Positions 25,201 to 33,540 of a DNA stretch of 64,000 nt are shown piece after piece. Each line of letters starts with the position of its first letter. Position 1 is the stretch's first letter. The notes below the pieces were generated by a model, which was given only the letters and a program-made list of their open reading frames with translations, ran no database searches and was not told the origin of the DNA. This DNA comes from Saccharomonospora viridis DSM 43017 (GTDB lineage Bacteria > Actinomycetota > Actinomycetes > Mycobacteriales > Pseudonocardiaceae), in NCBI RefSeq assembly GCF_000023865.1, contig NC_013159.1, positions 2,878,001-2,942,000 on the forward strand, in the 5' to 3' direction. Made by a program: the position numbers and the translations under genes.

Positions 25201-25598
25201 AACGTGTGCACCCCCAGTTCGGAACCGGATTCGTGGATGCTGCGGACCAGGTCCGGGTAACGCGCGGCCATCGAGCCGACCACGAAGAACGTGGCGGGTA
25301 CGTCGTGTTTGTCGAGTATTTCGAGGATCTGGGGGGTCCACACCGGATCGGGACCATCGTCGAAGGTCAATGCCACGGTTCGGGGCGGCATCGACGTGGA
25401 CGACACCGAATCACCTTGGACATGGACGAGCGTGCCACCGTTCAGCACCGAGCTCGGGACATTCGATTGGCTGTCGAATCCCCGTTGCGGCTCGGCGTCG
25501 TTGCCGACCTCCGACATGGTCCAGCCGGCGATGAGCAACGTCATGACGAACAGCAGGCCGACCACACCCGCGACGATCCACGATCCCCGGATTCGCAT
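22299..25598 (-). CDS. Trifunctional polysaccharide deacetylase / family 2 glycosyltransferase / acyltransferase-3 fusion
   Basis: A 1099-residue protein. After one anchor helix (7-27), residues 72-265 form a NodB deacetylase (ALTFDDGPD with Asp80/Asp81, HTFTHPD with His131/His135, FRPPYSS). Two or so helices (about 285-322) lead to a GT2 domain (343-565): VSVIVPAYNE, VVDDGSTDG, MVDGDT, EDTDL and QRFRW, the processive synthase signature, followed by membrane helices (585-672). Residues 735-1090 are an acyltransferase-3 domain (RERWLDVLRAAALGRVMLYH, about ten helices). It would polymerise, deacetylate and acylate an aminosugar polymer or oligomer at the membrane. ATG at 25598 follows AAGGGGAAC; GTG at 25622 would overlap the upstream gene. 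Confidence 0.9.
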   Translation of the reverse strand: MRIRGSWIVAGVVGLLFVMTLLIAGWTMSEVGNDAEPQRGFDSQSNVPSSVLNGGTLVHVQGDSVSSTSMPPRTVALTFDDGPDPVWTPQILEILDKHDVPATFFVVGSMAARYPDLVRSIHESGSELGVHTFTHPDLAQVSAWRVERELNQTQMALAGAAGVTTRLFRPPYSSTTEALDNPAYDVVRQAGELGYISVFSDIDSADWQRPGVDAIVRNSMPPNGQGGVVLLHDAGGDRSQTVAALDILIPRLKEQGYRFSTIADVIGADRADPASTEDRVSGSAFVAVVNGALVVVSVLKWLLVAVGVLTVLRLLLLVVVAGRHAARRRGARSCWGPPVTEPVSVIVPAYNEAANIEATVRSAVASTHPVEIIVVDDGSTDGTADLVEGLGLSGVRVLRRPNRGKAAALNTGIAAASYDLIVMVDGDTVFEPNTVHELVQPFADPEVGAVSGNVKIANRETLLARLQHIEYVVGFNVDRRVHEVMRSMPTVPGAGGAFRRSALLQVGGLSAQTLAEDTDLTISIGRAGWRTVFQEKAVTWTEAPTTVRQLWRQRFRWTFGTLQALWKHRKAIVQRGAAGRVGRFGMLHVVCFQVLLPMIAPVIDVFLVYGVLFLDPWTTVLLWLTMLGIQAAAAAYAFHLDGERKTVLWLLPAQQLIYRQLMYVVLMQSLAAAASGVRVRWQHMRRSGLTRFPAVQAAQSVPAPRTASENTQDVSVSSPVTHVPSGSSASGGRRSRERWLDVLRAAALGRVMLYHTMGWPWLSMVFPAMGVMFAVGGSLMARSLGNQPPVDVVGRRIVRLLPPLWVLALVMVPLMLAFGWSAATEESWASDALHWPELALWIFPVLDPPHSDLGLGRDAAIVLWYVRAYLWFVLLTPLLLRLFRRWPLVTTLTPLVLVACDAVLGSPLSGMDDVGQGVLDFCTFGACWLLGFAHRDGMLTRARIGTLVVTSVLLISAGLWWAATHPAWGSYDLNEIPLAQALVSAGFVLVALRVSPELRLLDRVPALNRLVTVLNARAVTVYLWHNVAIYLAASLILWWGDYSQAEHLAVAVLLTAGAVFLFGWVEDVAARRRIRILPGAPPKPKHARTRLRKAKVVRA

Positions 25599-25611
25599 GA
25601 CCGTGTTCCCC

Positions 25612-26586
25612 TTACCAGTCACGCAGTTCCCGCAGGCCCACCAGAGGATCGTCCACTATCGAGAACCATTCCGTGTCGGGGAAGACGTACCGTTGCGGTA
25701 CCTCCGCCGGAGTGGGGGTTTCCACGGCATTCTCCGGTTCGGTACCGCCGTGACCGACGTCGATGTCCTCGTCGACATCGGTCGGCCAGGCACCGCTCCC
25801 CAACTGCGCGCCGCTCTCTCCCCAGGGATCGCCCTCCTCCCAGGCGTCGTCCTCCTCCCGGACACCACTTTCCTCCTGAGCGCCGCCCTCTTCCCGGAGA
25901 TCGTCCTGTGCCCGGGCGCCGTCCTCCTCCCGGAAACCGCTTTTTTCCCGGGCTCCGCTTCCTCCAGGGCCACCCTGCTCGGGGGCCTCCTCGACACTGG
26001 TCGCGGCCTCCGGGGGTTCGGTCTCCCGAAGATCATCGCCGTCGATCTCCTCGACGTCGGTTTTCCCGGTTCCGGCGACGTCCGAAGCGGTGCCCTCACC
26101 GGCGCCTGCGTCGTTTCCCGGGTCGGTGCCTTCGGAACCGTCGATGTCGGCCTCCGCAACCTGGTCACGCTCGGTGGGAAGCCGTTCGACCGACGCCGTC
26201 GAACCACCGCCGATGGGTTCGGCCACGGTTGTGGACGACTCGGGTGGGGCCTGTTCGTCGCTCACGTCGTCGGCACGCGCTGTCGGAGACGTGGAGTCCC
26301 CACCGTCCATGAGGGCGCTGCTTCGGCCCCCATCGGAGAGGTACGCGACCTTGTCATCCATCATCCGGGGGAAGGCGACCCCCTTACCCGGCAATGCGAG
26401 CGAGCCGGTCGAGGCCGAGGGCCCCTCGGAGAAAAGCAATCCGCACGCGGCCACGGCGAAGACCCCCGTCCCCGTCGTCACACCGGACAGCAGCCGCAAC
26501 CACATCCGCCGCCGCCCTTGGGGGTCGAGGAAGATCGGCTGGTCGACGTGTACCGAACCATCCTCGGAAGTTTTGTGGTCGGGCAC
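25612..26586 (-). CDS. Membrane-anchored acidic low-complexity protein, partner of the synthase fusion
   Basis: A 324-residue protein: cytoplasmic N-terminus (about 1-28), one membrane helix (about 30-50, TGTGVFAVAACGLLF), then about 220 residues rich in Glu, Asp, Gly and Ser with degenerate repeats of the type REEDGAxxxDDxREEGGAQ (about 215-265), and a short conserved C-terminus (about 290-324: QRYVFPDTEWFSIVDDPLVGLREL). GTG at 26586 is set by AGGAGGAA upstream. It lies 13 bp before the synthase fusion. No family is recognised; a periplasmic tether or chaperone for the polysaccharide is one reading. Confidence 0.7.
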   Translation of the reverse strand: MPDHKTSEDGSVHVDQPIFLDPQGRRRMWLRLLSGVTTGTGVFAVAACGLLFSEGPSASTGSLALPGKGVAFPRMMDDKVAYLSDGGRSSALMDGGDSTSPTARADDVSDEQAPPESSTTVAEPIGGGSTASVERLPTERDQVAEADIDGSEGTDPGNDAGAGEGTASDVAGTGKTDVEEIDGDDLRETEPPEAATSVEEAPEQGGPGGSGAREKSGFREEDGARAQDDLREEGGAQEESGVREEDDAWEEGDPWGESGAQLGSGAWPTDVDEDIDVGHGGTEPENAVETPTPAEVPQRYVFPDTEWFSIVDDPLVGLRELRDW

Positions 26587-27152
26587 GGTTCGTTCCTCCT
26601 GTTGAGTCGTGGATCGATCGCCGAAGAACGGCCGGACGGGTTCCCGTGCTGGCCATGGGAATCGCCGAGGGGACTTCAGCTCCGTCGAGTGCGTGAAACG
26701 ACGGCGGAGTAAACGGCAGCGACGGGAGAACGAGAGGAAGAAGGCGGCGGGAGTCGACGAGAGCGGAGAACGGAAGAAGAGGCGAGGAAAAGACACTGCG
26801 CCGGTCACGGTCAGCGGTGTTGCGGGCGGCGGCGCTGACCAGCGACCGGCAAACCCCGGAAGACACGTCTACCGTTTCCTTCCCGACAGTCCCCGACATC
26901 ATCGGTCATGATGTCGATGCGCTGCGTAGTCGTCCGTGAGCATGCTTCAACGCCCTCGACAACGTTGGACCCGAGCCAACAATCGTCTGATCAGGACAAA
27001 GAAGCCATGATCGACGCAAGGGCGTCGCGATGCCCACACGAGCGGACACATCTACATCTACGGCTTGCCCAAAGGAATAGTTAACGCCCTGCCCGAGGGA
27101 AACCAGAGCTTGTTTAGTCCATTAAGGACTAATAGGTGTGTCCCTTTTAGAC
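26587..27152. other. Gene-free stretch upstream of the polysaccharide operon
   Basis: No convincing coding region. The part near 26700-26800 is purine-rich (on the plus strand) and gene-like frames there lack ribosome sites. It must contain the leftward promoter of the 26586 gene. Around 27061-27150 composition is AT-richer and includes a 7-bp inverted repeat TTAGTCC/GGACTAA (27114-27120, 27126-27132) and a small GTGTC/GACAC hairpin, downstream of the DUF4383 terminator. Confidence 0.5.
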
Positions 27153-27200
27153 ACGGAGAAGCCACCTCGCCCGTTGGAGCGGGTGAGGTGGCTTCTCCGT
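27153..27200. terminator. Terminator of the DUF4383 gene
   Basis: ACGGAGAAGCCACCTC at 27153-27168 pairs perfectly with 27185-27200 (16 bp), about 20 nt downstream of the leftward stop at 27221. A run of A/T follows on the transcript side. Confidence 0.88.
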
Positions 27201-27220
27201 TTCCTCGGTTGTCGAAGTCT

Positions 27221-27721
27221 TTAACCTGGGGTCTCGGTATCTCGGCGCGGCGTCGCGGTACTGGTTCCGCCCGCACCCAACGCCAGACCCAGCCCGGTCA
27301 TTCCGATGGCGAGACCGAGATGGAGCCAGTTGTCGGCGTTGTTGAGCGGAACGAAGTTCGCCGCCGTGGTTTCACTCCCGAAGATCAACCCGTACACCCA
27401 CAGCGCCAGGTAGATCAGCCCACCGCCGATCAGGAAAGCACGTGCCGAACCCGCTGAACGCATCATGCTCAGCCCAGCGATCCCGAACAGCAGATGCACG
27501 ATGTTGTGCAAAATCGACACTTGGAAGATGCCGAACAACATCGCCTGCGACCCATGCCCGGCGAACTGCATGGTGCCGTAGTTGGTCGTGATACCGGGGA
27601 TGAAACCTAAGATGCCGACCAACAGAAACAGCGCACCGACCAGGCCCGCGGCAGTCTGCACCGCTGGGCGTGACCCCATTCCGGCCGTGGCACGCCAGGG
27701 GTGCGCGGATGAGTAACTCAT
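27221..27721 (-). CDS. DUF4383 four-helix membrane protein
   Basis: A 166-residue protein with four hydrophobic helices (about 22-45, 66-90, 96-118, 130-152) and the pattern FGIFQVSILHNIVHLLFGIAGL typical of DUF4383 proteins, whose function is not established. ATG at 27721 follows a strong GGAGGGA site; the longer frame upstream is not used. It lies 140 bp after the formaldehyde dehydrogenase gene, on the same strand, and ends at a strong terminator. Confidence 0.85.
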   Translation of the reverse strand: MSYSSAHPWRATAGMGSRPAVQTAAGLVGALFLLVGILGFIPGITTNYGTMQFAGHGSQAMLFGIFQVSILHNIVHLLFGIAGLSMMRSAGSARAFLIGGGLIYLALWVYGLIFGSETTAANFVPLNNADNWLHLGLAIGMTGLGLALGAGGTSTATPRRDTETPG

Positions 27722-27861
27722 CGTTCCTCCCTCCTCGGGCATTTGAGGAGTTCCCCCGCACGTGGGTTTCACACCCACCGCGAAGCGGAAAATTCCTCCC
27801 CGACCGAGCACATTGACCGGCCCGGGTGACACGTCCCGGATCACACGCCGGCCATGGGACG

Positions 27862-28989
27862 TCACGGCTTGAGGACGACCTTGGTGTAACCCGGCTCGCG
27901 CCGGTCGAACCGGGCATAGGCATCGGGTGCCTCGTCCAGGGGACGCCGCTGCGACACCACGAAGCTCGGCTCGGCCCTCCCCGCGATGATGAGATCGCGC
28001 AACTGCCGGTTGTACGCCTTCACGTTGGACTGCCCGGTGCCCATACGCAGTCCCTTCTCGAAGAGCTTACCGATGTTGATGAGCAGCTTGCCGCTGCGGG
28101 CCTCCTCCGTCGGCCCGCCGGGGTCCTTGGGCACGTACAGCCCGACCACACCCAGCGATCCGGTGGGTCGCACCGTCTCGATGAGATCGTTGAGCACCGC
28201 GGCGGGCTGCTCCTCACCCTCGGGAACCGTGGCCTGGTACCCGACGGCGTCGATCCCTCTGTCCACACCGCCGTCCGTGAGATCGACGATCTGTTCGGGC
28301 GCACTGCCCTTGGTGAAATCGATCGGGGTCGCCCCGATCTCCTGGGCCACCCGCAACCGGTCGGGCACCTTGTCCACCACGAACACCCGCGAAGCACCAC
28401 GCAGGATCGACGAGTACGCCGCCATCAGCCCGACGGGCCCTCCGCCGTACACGGCGACGGTGTCACCCGGCGACACCCCGGCGAGCTCCGTCGCGTGATA
28501 GCCGGTGGGGAAGATGTCGGCCAACATCGCGAAGTCATCCTCGTGCTCCTCACCGGGCGGGAGCTTCAGACAGTTGAAGTCCGCGAACGGCACCCGCAGG
28601 TACTCGGCCTGACCGCCCTTGTACGGGCCCATGCCGACGTAACCGTAGGCTCCGCCGGCGAATCCGGGGTTCACCGTCAAACAGAACCCGGTCTTCCCCG
28701 CAAGACAGTTACGGCAGAACCCACAGGCGATGTTGAACGGCATCACGACCCGGTCGCCCTTCCGCAGACCGGTGACGCCCGGACCGACCTCCTCGATCAC
28801 GCCCATGTTCTCGTGGCCGAACACGATCCCGGGTTCGGCGGCCGTCCGCCCCTCGTACATGTGGAGGTCGGAGCCGCAGATCGCGGTCGTGGTGACCCGC
28901 ACGATCACGTCGGTCGGTGCTTCGAGCTTCGGGTCCTCGACCTCCTCCACCTGAACCTCGTTAGGACCCTTGTACACCACTGCCTTCAT
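27862..28989 (-). CDS. Glutathione-independent formaldehyde dehydrogenase (zinc alcohol dehydrogenase family)
   Basis: A 375-residue medium-chain dehydrogenase. It has the catalytic zinc site (ICGSDLHMYEG, FGHENMGVIEEVG), the structural zinc cysteines (ACGFCRNCLAGKTGFC) and a Rossmann motif VAVYGGGPVGLMAA near 180-193. The insertion GGAYGYVGMGPYKGGQAEYLRVP is characteristic of the glutathione-independent formaldehyde dehydrogenase group, which oxidises formaldehyde or related alcohols/aldehydes with NAD. ATG at 28989 follows AGGGAGGG. The exact substrate is uncertain; some members act on other aldehydes. Confidence 0.88.
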   Translation of the reverse strand: MKAVVYKGPNEVQVEEVEDPKLEAPTDVIVRVTTTAICGSDLHMYEGRTAAEPGIVFGHENMGVIEEVGPGVTGLRKGDRVVMPFNIACGFCRNCLAGKTGFCLTVNPGFAGGAYGYVGMGPYKGGQAEYLRVPFADFNCLKLPPGEEHEDDFAMLADIFPTGYHATELAGVSPGDTVAVYGGGPVGLMAAYSSILRGASRVFVVDKVPDRLRVAQEIGATPIDFTKGSAPEQIVDLTDGGVDRGIDAVGYQATVPEGEEQPAAVLNDLIETVRPTGSLGVVGLYVPKDPGGPTEEARSGKLLINIGKLFEKGLRMGTGQSNVKAYNRQLRDLIIAGRAEPSFVVSQRRPLDEAPDAYARFDRREPGYTKVVLKP

Positions 28990-29208
28990 GTCGTCCCTCC
29001 CTGCTCGGGCTGCTGTCGTCGCTTTCCGGCTACCCCGGTAACGACAAGACATGCGGGGTACCCGACGAACCGTGGAAGAGCGCCGATGAAGGCGTGTCTT
29101 AAGTACTGAGTCAGTGGGGAAGAATGCGAGGACCGACCACAAACGATCGAACGCGGGTTCGAGCACCTCCCGGCCGGAATCGATCCCCACCCACGGCCGG
29201 GTGCCGAC

Positions 29209-29234
29209 GTGCCCCGACCTGCAGGCCGGGGCAC
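29209..29234. terminator. Terminator of the P450 gene
   Basis: GTGCCCCG (29209-29216) pairs with CGGGGCAC (29227-29234), and the loop contains the palindrome CCTGCAGG. It begins 11 nt after the leftward stop at 29245. Confidence 0.7.
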
Positions 29235-29244
29235 CGGAACGCGG

Positions 29245-30537
29245 TCAGCTGACCAGAACGGGAAGCTTCTCGACTCCGTAGACGATCGACGTCTTCCGGA
29301 ACTCGAGCTCCTCCATGGGCACCGCCAACCGCATCGACGGGAAGCGGCGGACCAACGCAGGGTAAGCGGTGCGCAACTCCATGCGAGCGAGCTCGGCACC
29401 GACGCAACGGTGCACGCCGTAGCCGAACGCCAAATGGGACATCGGAGGCCGAGTACCGTCGAAGATCTCCAAGCTCTGCCCGAGCTTCTCGTCCCGGTTG
29501 GCACCACTCAACGACACGACCACCATGTCGCCCTTCTTGATGGTCACGCCGCCGACTTCGACGTCCTCGCGCGCGAACCGGGGGAACGCCACCTGCACCA
29601 CGGTGAGATAGCGCAACAACTCCTCGACGAAACCGTGCACCGGTTCGTCATCGTCGTGGATACGTTTGAACATCTCCTGGTCGCGCAACAACACGAGCGC
29701 GCCGAGGGAGAGCATGCTGGCCGTGGTCTCGAAACCACCCGTGAGTACGCCGTCGGCCAATCCGGCGAGTTCCCGGTCCTCGATCTCGTCACCGTGCTCC
29801 TTGATGATCATGCCGAGGAGGCCGTCACCCGGGTTCTTCCGCTCCTTGGCGACCACGGTCAGTAGGTACTCCAGCGATTCGGAGACCGCGCCGAGGGAAG
29901 CGCTCGCACCACCGAAGAGATCGAAACGCTGGACGGCCAGCCGCTGGAACTCGTTCCGGTCGGAGTACGGCACCCCGAGGAGTTCACAGATCACCAACGA
30001 CGGGATCGGCAGCGCGAACTCCTCCACCAGATCGACCGGACCGTCGGCCTCGGCCATCCTGTCGAGGCACCCGTTCACGATCGACTCGATCTCCGGCTTG
30101 AGCCGTGCCAGCCGCCGCATCGTGAACTCCGGTGTCAACAACTTACGCAGCCGCGTGTGCACGGGCGGGTCGGCGAAGCCGAGACCACCCGGGTTGTCGT
30201 CGGGCCGGGCGCTGGTCTTACCGACGAGGTTGGTGAAGTCGTTGCTGAACGTCTTGGCGTCACCGAGGACGGCCTTGGCCTCCTCGTACCCCGTCACCAA
30301 CCACAGGTTCAACCCGAACGGCACCGGCAGCTTGCTCACCGGTTCCTCGACCCGCTTACGCCCCAGTTCAGGCACGGGGTCCAGACCGTTGCGGCGCAGA
30401 GGCATCAACACCTCGTCCGGCAACAGCGCGATCTTCGATAGGTCGAGACCCTTCTTCTGCACCCGCGCGAAGTAACGACGCGTAATCCACGACGTGATTC
30501 GAGAACGGAGATTCCCCACGGGGAGAAACAGTAGCAA
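29245..30537 (-). CDS. Cytochrome P450
   Basis: A 430-residue bacterial class I P450. The I-helix reads LTGGFETTAS (oxygen-activation motif with Glu-Thr), the K-helix EELLR supplies ExxR, and the haem loop FGYGVHRCVG contains the cysteine ligand. It hydroxylates or otherwise oxidises an unknown substrate using electrons from a ferredoxin not encoded nearby. The 5-prime end is uncertain: TTG at 30537 has AAAAGGGG directly before it, an in-frame CTG at 30531 has better spacing, and GTG at 30519 has none. It carries about 50 residues more at the N-terminus than many soluble P450s. Confidence 0.93.
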   Translation of the reverse strand: MLLFLPVGNLRSRITSWITRRYFARVQKKGLDLSKIALLPDEVLMPLRRNGLDPVPELGRKRVEEPVSKLPVPFGLNLWLVTGYEEAKAVLGDAKTFSNDFTNLVGKTSARPDDNPGGLGFADPPVHTRLRKLLTPEFTMRRLARLKPEIESIVNGCLDRMAEADGPVDLVEEFALPIPSLVICELLGVPYSDRNEFQRLAVQRFDLFGGASASLGAVSESLEYLLTVVAKERKNPGDGLLGMIIKEHGDEIEDRELAGLADGVLTGGFETTASMLSLGALVLLRDQEMFKRIHDDDEPVHGFVEELLRYLTVVQVAFPRFAREDVEVGGVTIKKGDMVVVSLSGANRDEKLGQSLEIFDGTRPPMSHLAFGYGVHRCVGAELARMELRTAYPALVRRFPSMRLAVPMEELEFRKTSIVYGVEKLPVLVS

Positions 30538-30630
30538 CCCCTTTTCACCCTACGGGGTCACCTTGACAAAAAAGTCAGCGTGCCGTCTTCGGCCGACCAT
30601 CCGGAATCGGCACACCGAGCCGTCGGCGGT

Positions 30631-30658
30631 TCCGCCTTCGTCGGGTGACGAAGGCGGA
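30631..30658. terminator. Terminator of thiI
   Basis: TCCGCCTTCGTC (30631-30642) pairs perfectly with GACGAAGGCGGA (30647-30658) around a 4-nt loop, 38 nt after the leftward stop at 30696. Confidence 0.88.
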
Positions 30659-30695
30659 CCTCACGCCGTCCGACTCATGCCACCGTGGCGGACGC

Positions 30696-31877
30696 TCACT
30701 CCGCCCGGGGGACGTGGACCTGGACATCGGCCAACAGCTTCGGCACCAACTCGTCCAGATCCATCCTGCGCTCGACGCTCTCCAACTGCGTCGGCGTGGT
30801 GCGGGTCGCCACCCTCGGCGGCGACAGCAGACTGCAGCAATCCTCGTCGGGCAACTTCGAGATCTCGGCCGTGCCGATCCGACGGGCCTCGGCGATGATC
30901 TCGTCCTTGTCCCAGGCGACCAGGGGGCGCAGCAGCGGCAGCGACGTGGCCTGCTCCACGGTCGCCATGTTCGCCAACGTCTGGCTGGAGACCTGGCCCA
31001 AGCTGTCGCCGACGACCAGTGCCTGCGCACCGAGTTCGCGGGCGAGCGCCTCAGCGGTGCGCACCATGAGCCTGCGCTGGGCGATGATCTGGAGATCACC
31101 GGCCCCGGCGGTGGCCAACGACCGCTGCGCATTCCCGATGGGGATCACGTGCAGTCGCGAATCACCCTGGAACCGGTCGAGTTCGCGCACCAGCGCGTAC
31201 GCCTTGTACGTCGACGACGGACCGGTCAACGGCGCGCCCGTGAAGTGCACGAAATCACACCGCAGCCCACGACGCATGGCCCGGTACGCCGCGACCGGTG
31301 AGTCATAGCCGCCGGAGAGCAGGACCAATGCGCGCCCGCTGGAACCCACGGGCAGTCCTCCCTGGCCGCGCTGCTTCTCCAACGAGACGAACACCTCGCG
31401 GTGATCGACCTCGATGGTGATCTCCACCTCGGGGTTGGTGAGATCGACGGGCCAGCCCCACTCCTCGACGACACGAGCACCGACGAACGCCGCGAGCTGG
31501 TCCGACCCCATCGGGAAGTTCTTGTCCCGACGTCGGGCCCGGACCGCGAACCGGCGGGCACCGGCCTGCTCCGGACTGCCGTACCGCTCCCGCAACGCCT
31601 GCGACACGGTCGCCACGGTGTCGTCGACCGAATGCCCTGTGCTCCACGCGGGCTGCACGACGTTGATGCCGATCACCCTGTGCGCCCGTTCGACGAGCTC
31701 GGACAGCGGTGCGCCGGACACCACCACGACACCCGTGCGCTGAGAGATCCGGACAGGAGCGGACGCCCCGTCCATCGCATGCTGCAAGGCCTCGTGCAGG
31801 CGCTTCTCGAACCTGTTGCGATTACGTCCTTTGAGCATGAGTTCGCCGTACTTCAGCAGCACGCACGGCCGAGCCAT
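30696..31877 (-). CDS. thiI: tRNA 4-thiouridine synthase / thiazole sulfur transferase
   Basis: A 393-residue protein: N-terminal ferredoxin-like and THUMP domains (about 1-165), then a PP-loop adenylation domain with LLSGGYDSPVA (about 180-190). It adenylates U8 of tRNA and may donate sulfur for thiamine thiazole. Like many non-enterobacterial ThiI proteins it lacks the C-terminal rhodanese domain, but keeps the DEDCCSLLSP segment. ATG at 31877 follows GGAGGTGA, a near-perfect ribosome site, so the longer upstream frame is rejected. Confidence 0.93.
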   Translation of the reverse strand: MARPCVLLKYGELMLKGRNRNRFEKRLHEALQHAMDGASAPVRISQRTGVVVVSGAPLSELVERAHRVIGINVVQPAWSTGHSVDDTVATVSQALRERYGSPEQAGARRFAVRARRRDKNFPMGSDQLAAFVGARVVEEWGWPVDLTNPEVEITIEVDHREVFVSLEKQRGQGGLPVGSSGRALVLLSGGYDSPVAAYRAMRRGLRCDFVHFTGAPLTGPSSTYKAYALVRELDRFQGDSRLHVIPIGNAQRSLATAGAGDLQIIAQRRLMVRTAEALARELGAQALVVGDSLGQVSSQTLANMATVEQATSLPLLRPLVAWDKDEIIAEARRIGTAEISKLPDEDCCSLLSPPRVATRTTPTQLESVERRMDLDELVPKLLADVQVHVPRAE

Positions 31878-31929
31878 CCGCTCACCTCCTCCGAGTGCCC
31901 GGTTCACCCCCCAGCGACGATACCGGTTC

Positions 31930-32865
31930 TCATCTCGTGGTCGACACGGTCGGTCCGGCAACGCGCTGCACCGGCAGGTTCGCGGTGCGACGCACCAGAT
32001 GCGCGGCGGGCCTGGAGCCCGAGCCGGTGCCCGCCCCGCACACCGACGGGGGCCCGGACTTCACGGTGCGATCCACGGTGACTTCGTCGGGCAGCGGCTC
32101 GATCAACGGCAACGCCCCGGCCAGGGCCTCCCGCGCGGTACGCAGCTCCGCCGCAGCACGACGACGCGCTGCTTCCAGGTTACGCACGCGGGCCGTGGCC
32201 TGGGACACGATCCGCTCCGCCCGCGCGTTCGCCTCCGCCACGATCCGCTCGGCCTCGGCCTTCGCGGCCTCCTCACGCCGCGCGAGCGCGCGGTTCATCT
32301 CCTCCCGACGCACCGCGAGGCTCTTCGCGAAATCACGTTCGAGCTCCTGCCTGCGCCGGACGGCCCGCTCGTCCTCCTCCCGACGCTTCCGCGCGGCCTC
32401 CTCCGCCTCGGCGGCGGCCTCGGCCTTGATGCGATGCACGAGCTCACGGTGCTCCGACTCGAGCTCAGCGCGCCGCAGCTTCAGTTCGGCCTCGCGTTTG
32501 TCCAACTCCTCGCGCCGGCGCTCGGCCTCGGCCTGCGCCTTGTCGAGAATTTCCTGCGCCTCCTTCTGCGCAAGATCCACCATGTGCCACAGCCGTTCCG
32601 ACAACCCATCGGTTTCCACCGGTGTCCGGCACACGCGATCGAGTCGCTCCCGCAGTTTCAGATTCTCGGCGCGCAGCGCCGCCAATTCGGCGGACTGGCG
32701 GCGGACGTCTTCGGCCGCGGCGTCTCGTTCGGCGGTCACCGTATGAAGGGCGCTTCGCAGATCCCGCAGGCACTTTTCGACTTCGGCGCGGTCGTATCCA
32801 CGCCACGTCACACGGAATTCACCACGCTGACGTACCCACTCGTTTCGATCCTGTGCACTCGTCAT
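31930..32865 (-). CDS. DivIVA-like coiled-coil protein
   Basis: A 311-residue protein. The N-terminal FRVTWRGYDRAEVEKCL (about 17-33) matches the membrane-binding DivIVA domain start. A near-continuous coiled coil spans about 35-245, rich in Ala, Glu and Arg with a stutter region of EEAARKRREEDER type, and a short basic Pro/Ser-rich tail follows. In actinobacteria such proteins (DivIVA/Wag31, FilP, Scy relatives) help polar growth or cytoskeletal assembly. ATG at 32865 follows GAGGTGGG. It lies 52 bp before thiI on the same strand, which is probably read through from it. Confidence 0.82.
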   Translation of the reverse strand: MTSAQDRNEWVRQRGEFRVTWRGYDRAEVEKCLRDLRSALHTVTAERDAAAEDVRRQSAELAALRAENLKLRERLDRVCRTPVETDGLSERLWHMVDLAQKEAQEILDKAQAEAERRREELDKREAELKLRRAELESEHRELVHRIKAEAAAEAEEAARKRREEDERAVRRRQELERDFAKSLAVRREEMNRALARREEAAKAEAERIVAEANARAERIVSQATARVRNLEAARRRAAAELRTAREALAGALPLIEPLPDEVTVDRTVKSGPPSVCGAGTGSGSRPAAHLVRRTANLPVQRVAGPTVSTTR

Positions 32866-33210
32866 ACCCACCTCGCCCGGCGTCAATGCGAATGGCCAAC
32901 CCTAGACGCATCGCCACCTCAAGATTAGTAAAGGATTCGGCGGAGTCTCTTCCGGCCTCGGTCATGTCGCCCACACTCCACAACGAACACAGTGGACACC
33001 CGAGCACTCAGCCCACAATTACGTCTTCTTCACCGCGTCCGACGGACCACCGAGTGGCTCATTCCGGAGTAGACGGGAAATTTCGGCGATTTCCACCTTT
33101 CCGCTACCTGGCATATACCACCGGTGACGGCACCCCGTGGAGAACGTGGAGTAACACGAACCAAAGCACCGACGCACGCACCGCGCCGCGGCCGAGCGGA
33201 GGGAACGCGG
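32866..33210. other. Intergenic region upstream of the DivIVA-like gene
   Basis: No supported gene. It must hold the leftward promoter of the DivIVA-like gene; a TACTAAT hexamer-like element lies near 32925 on the complement. The middle (about 33000-33110) is AT-richer than its surroundings. Near the right end a strong GGAGGG site precedes the small frame starting at 33211. Confidence 0.45.
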
Positions 33211-33540
33211 ATGACGGATGAGATGACGGATGATACGTGGACACGACCGGTACAGGCGGTCAGGAGAACGGGAACCGATCGGCCACCGTGGGATGGGCCC
33301 GACCGGCCGAACCACCACGGTGTCGGCCGGCGGGGCCGGGAGAACCTCGAAAAGCCGCAGCCCGCGAACGAGCACACACCGGTGGACGGTGACCGCTCCC
33401 CGTTGAGCGGTCACCACACCGGCCCCACCTTCGGTGGGACGCCTCAGGACTGCGCGGCGAGGACGGGCTTGGTGCGGGCCGAACGCAGCCCGAGTCGATC
33501 CACCAACTCCCGGGTGGCCTTCGATCGATTGAAGGTGTAG
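33211..33540 (+). CDS. Possible small protein, antisense overlap with metF end
   Basis: A 109-codon frame starting MTDEMTDDTWTRPVQ. It is supported mainly by a perfect GGAGGG ribosome site 7 nt upstream of an ATG and an acidic, non-repetitive N-terminus. Against it: the frame passes through the metF terminator (33388-33415), overlaps the metF 3-prime end by about 97 bp on the other strand, and its C-terminal half is Arg/Pro/Gly-rich as expected of a shadow frame. I recognise no family. Confidence 0.3.
   Translation: MTDEMTDDTWTRPVQAVRRTGTDRPPWDGPDRPNHHGVGRRGRENLEKPQPANEHTPVDGDRSPLSGHHTGPTFGGTPQDCAARTGLVRAERSPSRSTNSRVAFDRLKV
33388..33415. terminator. Terminator of the betaine/SAM-cycle unit (after metF)
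   Basis: GGTGACCGCTC (33388-33398) pairs perfectly with GAGCGGTCACC (33405-33415) around a 6-nt loop, 29 nt beyond the leftward metF stop at 33444. It marks the end of the six-gene leftward unit. Confidence 0.88.
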
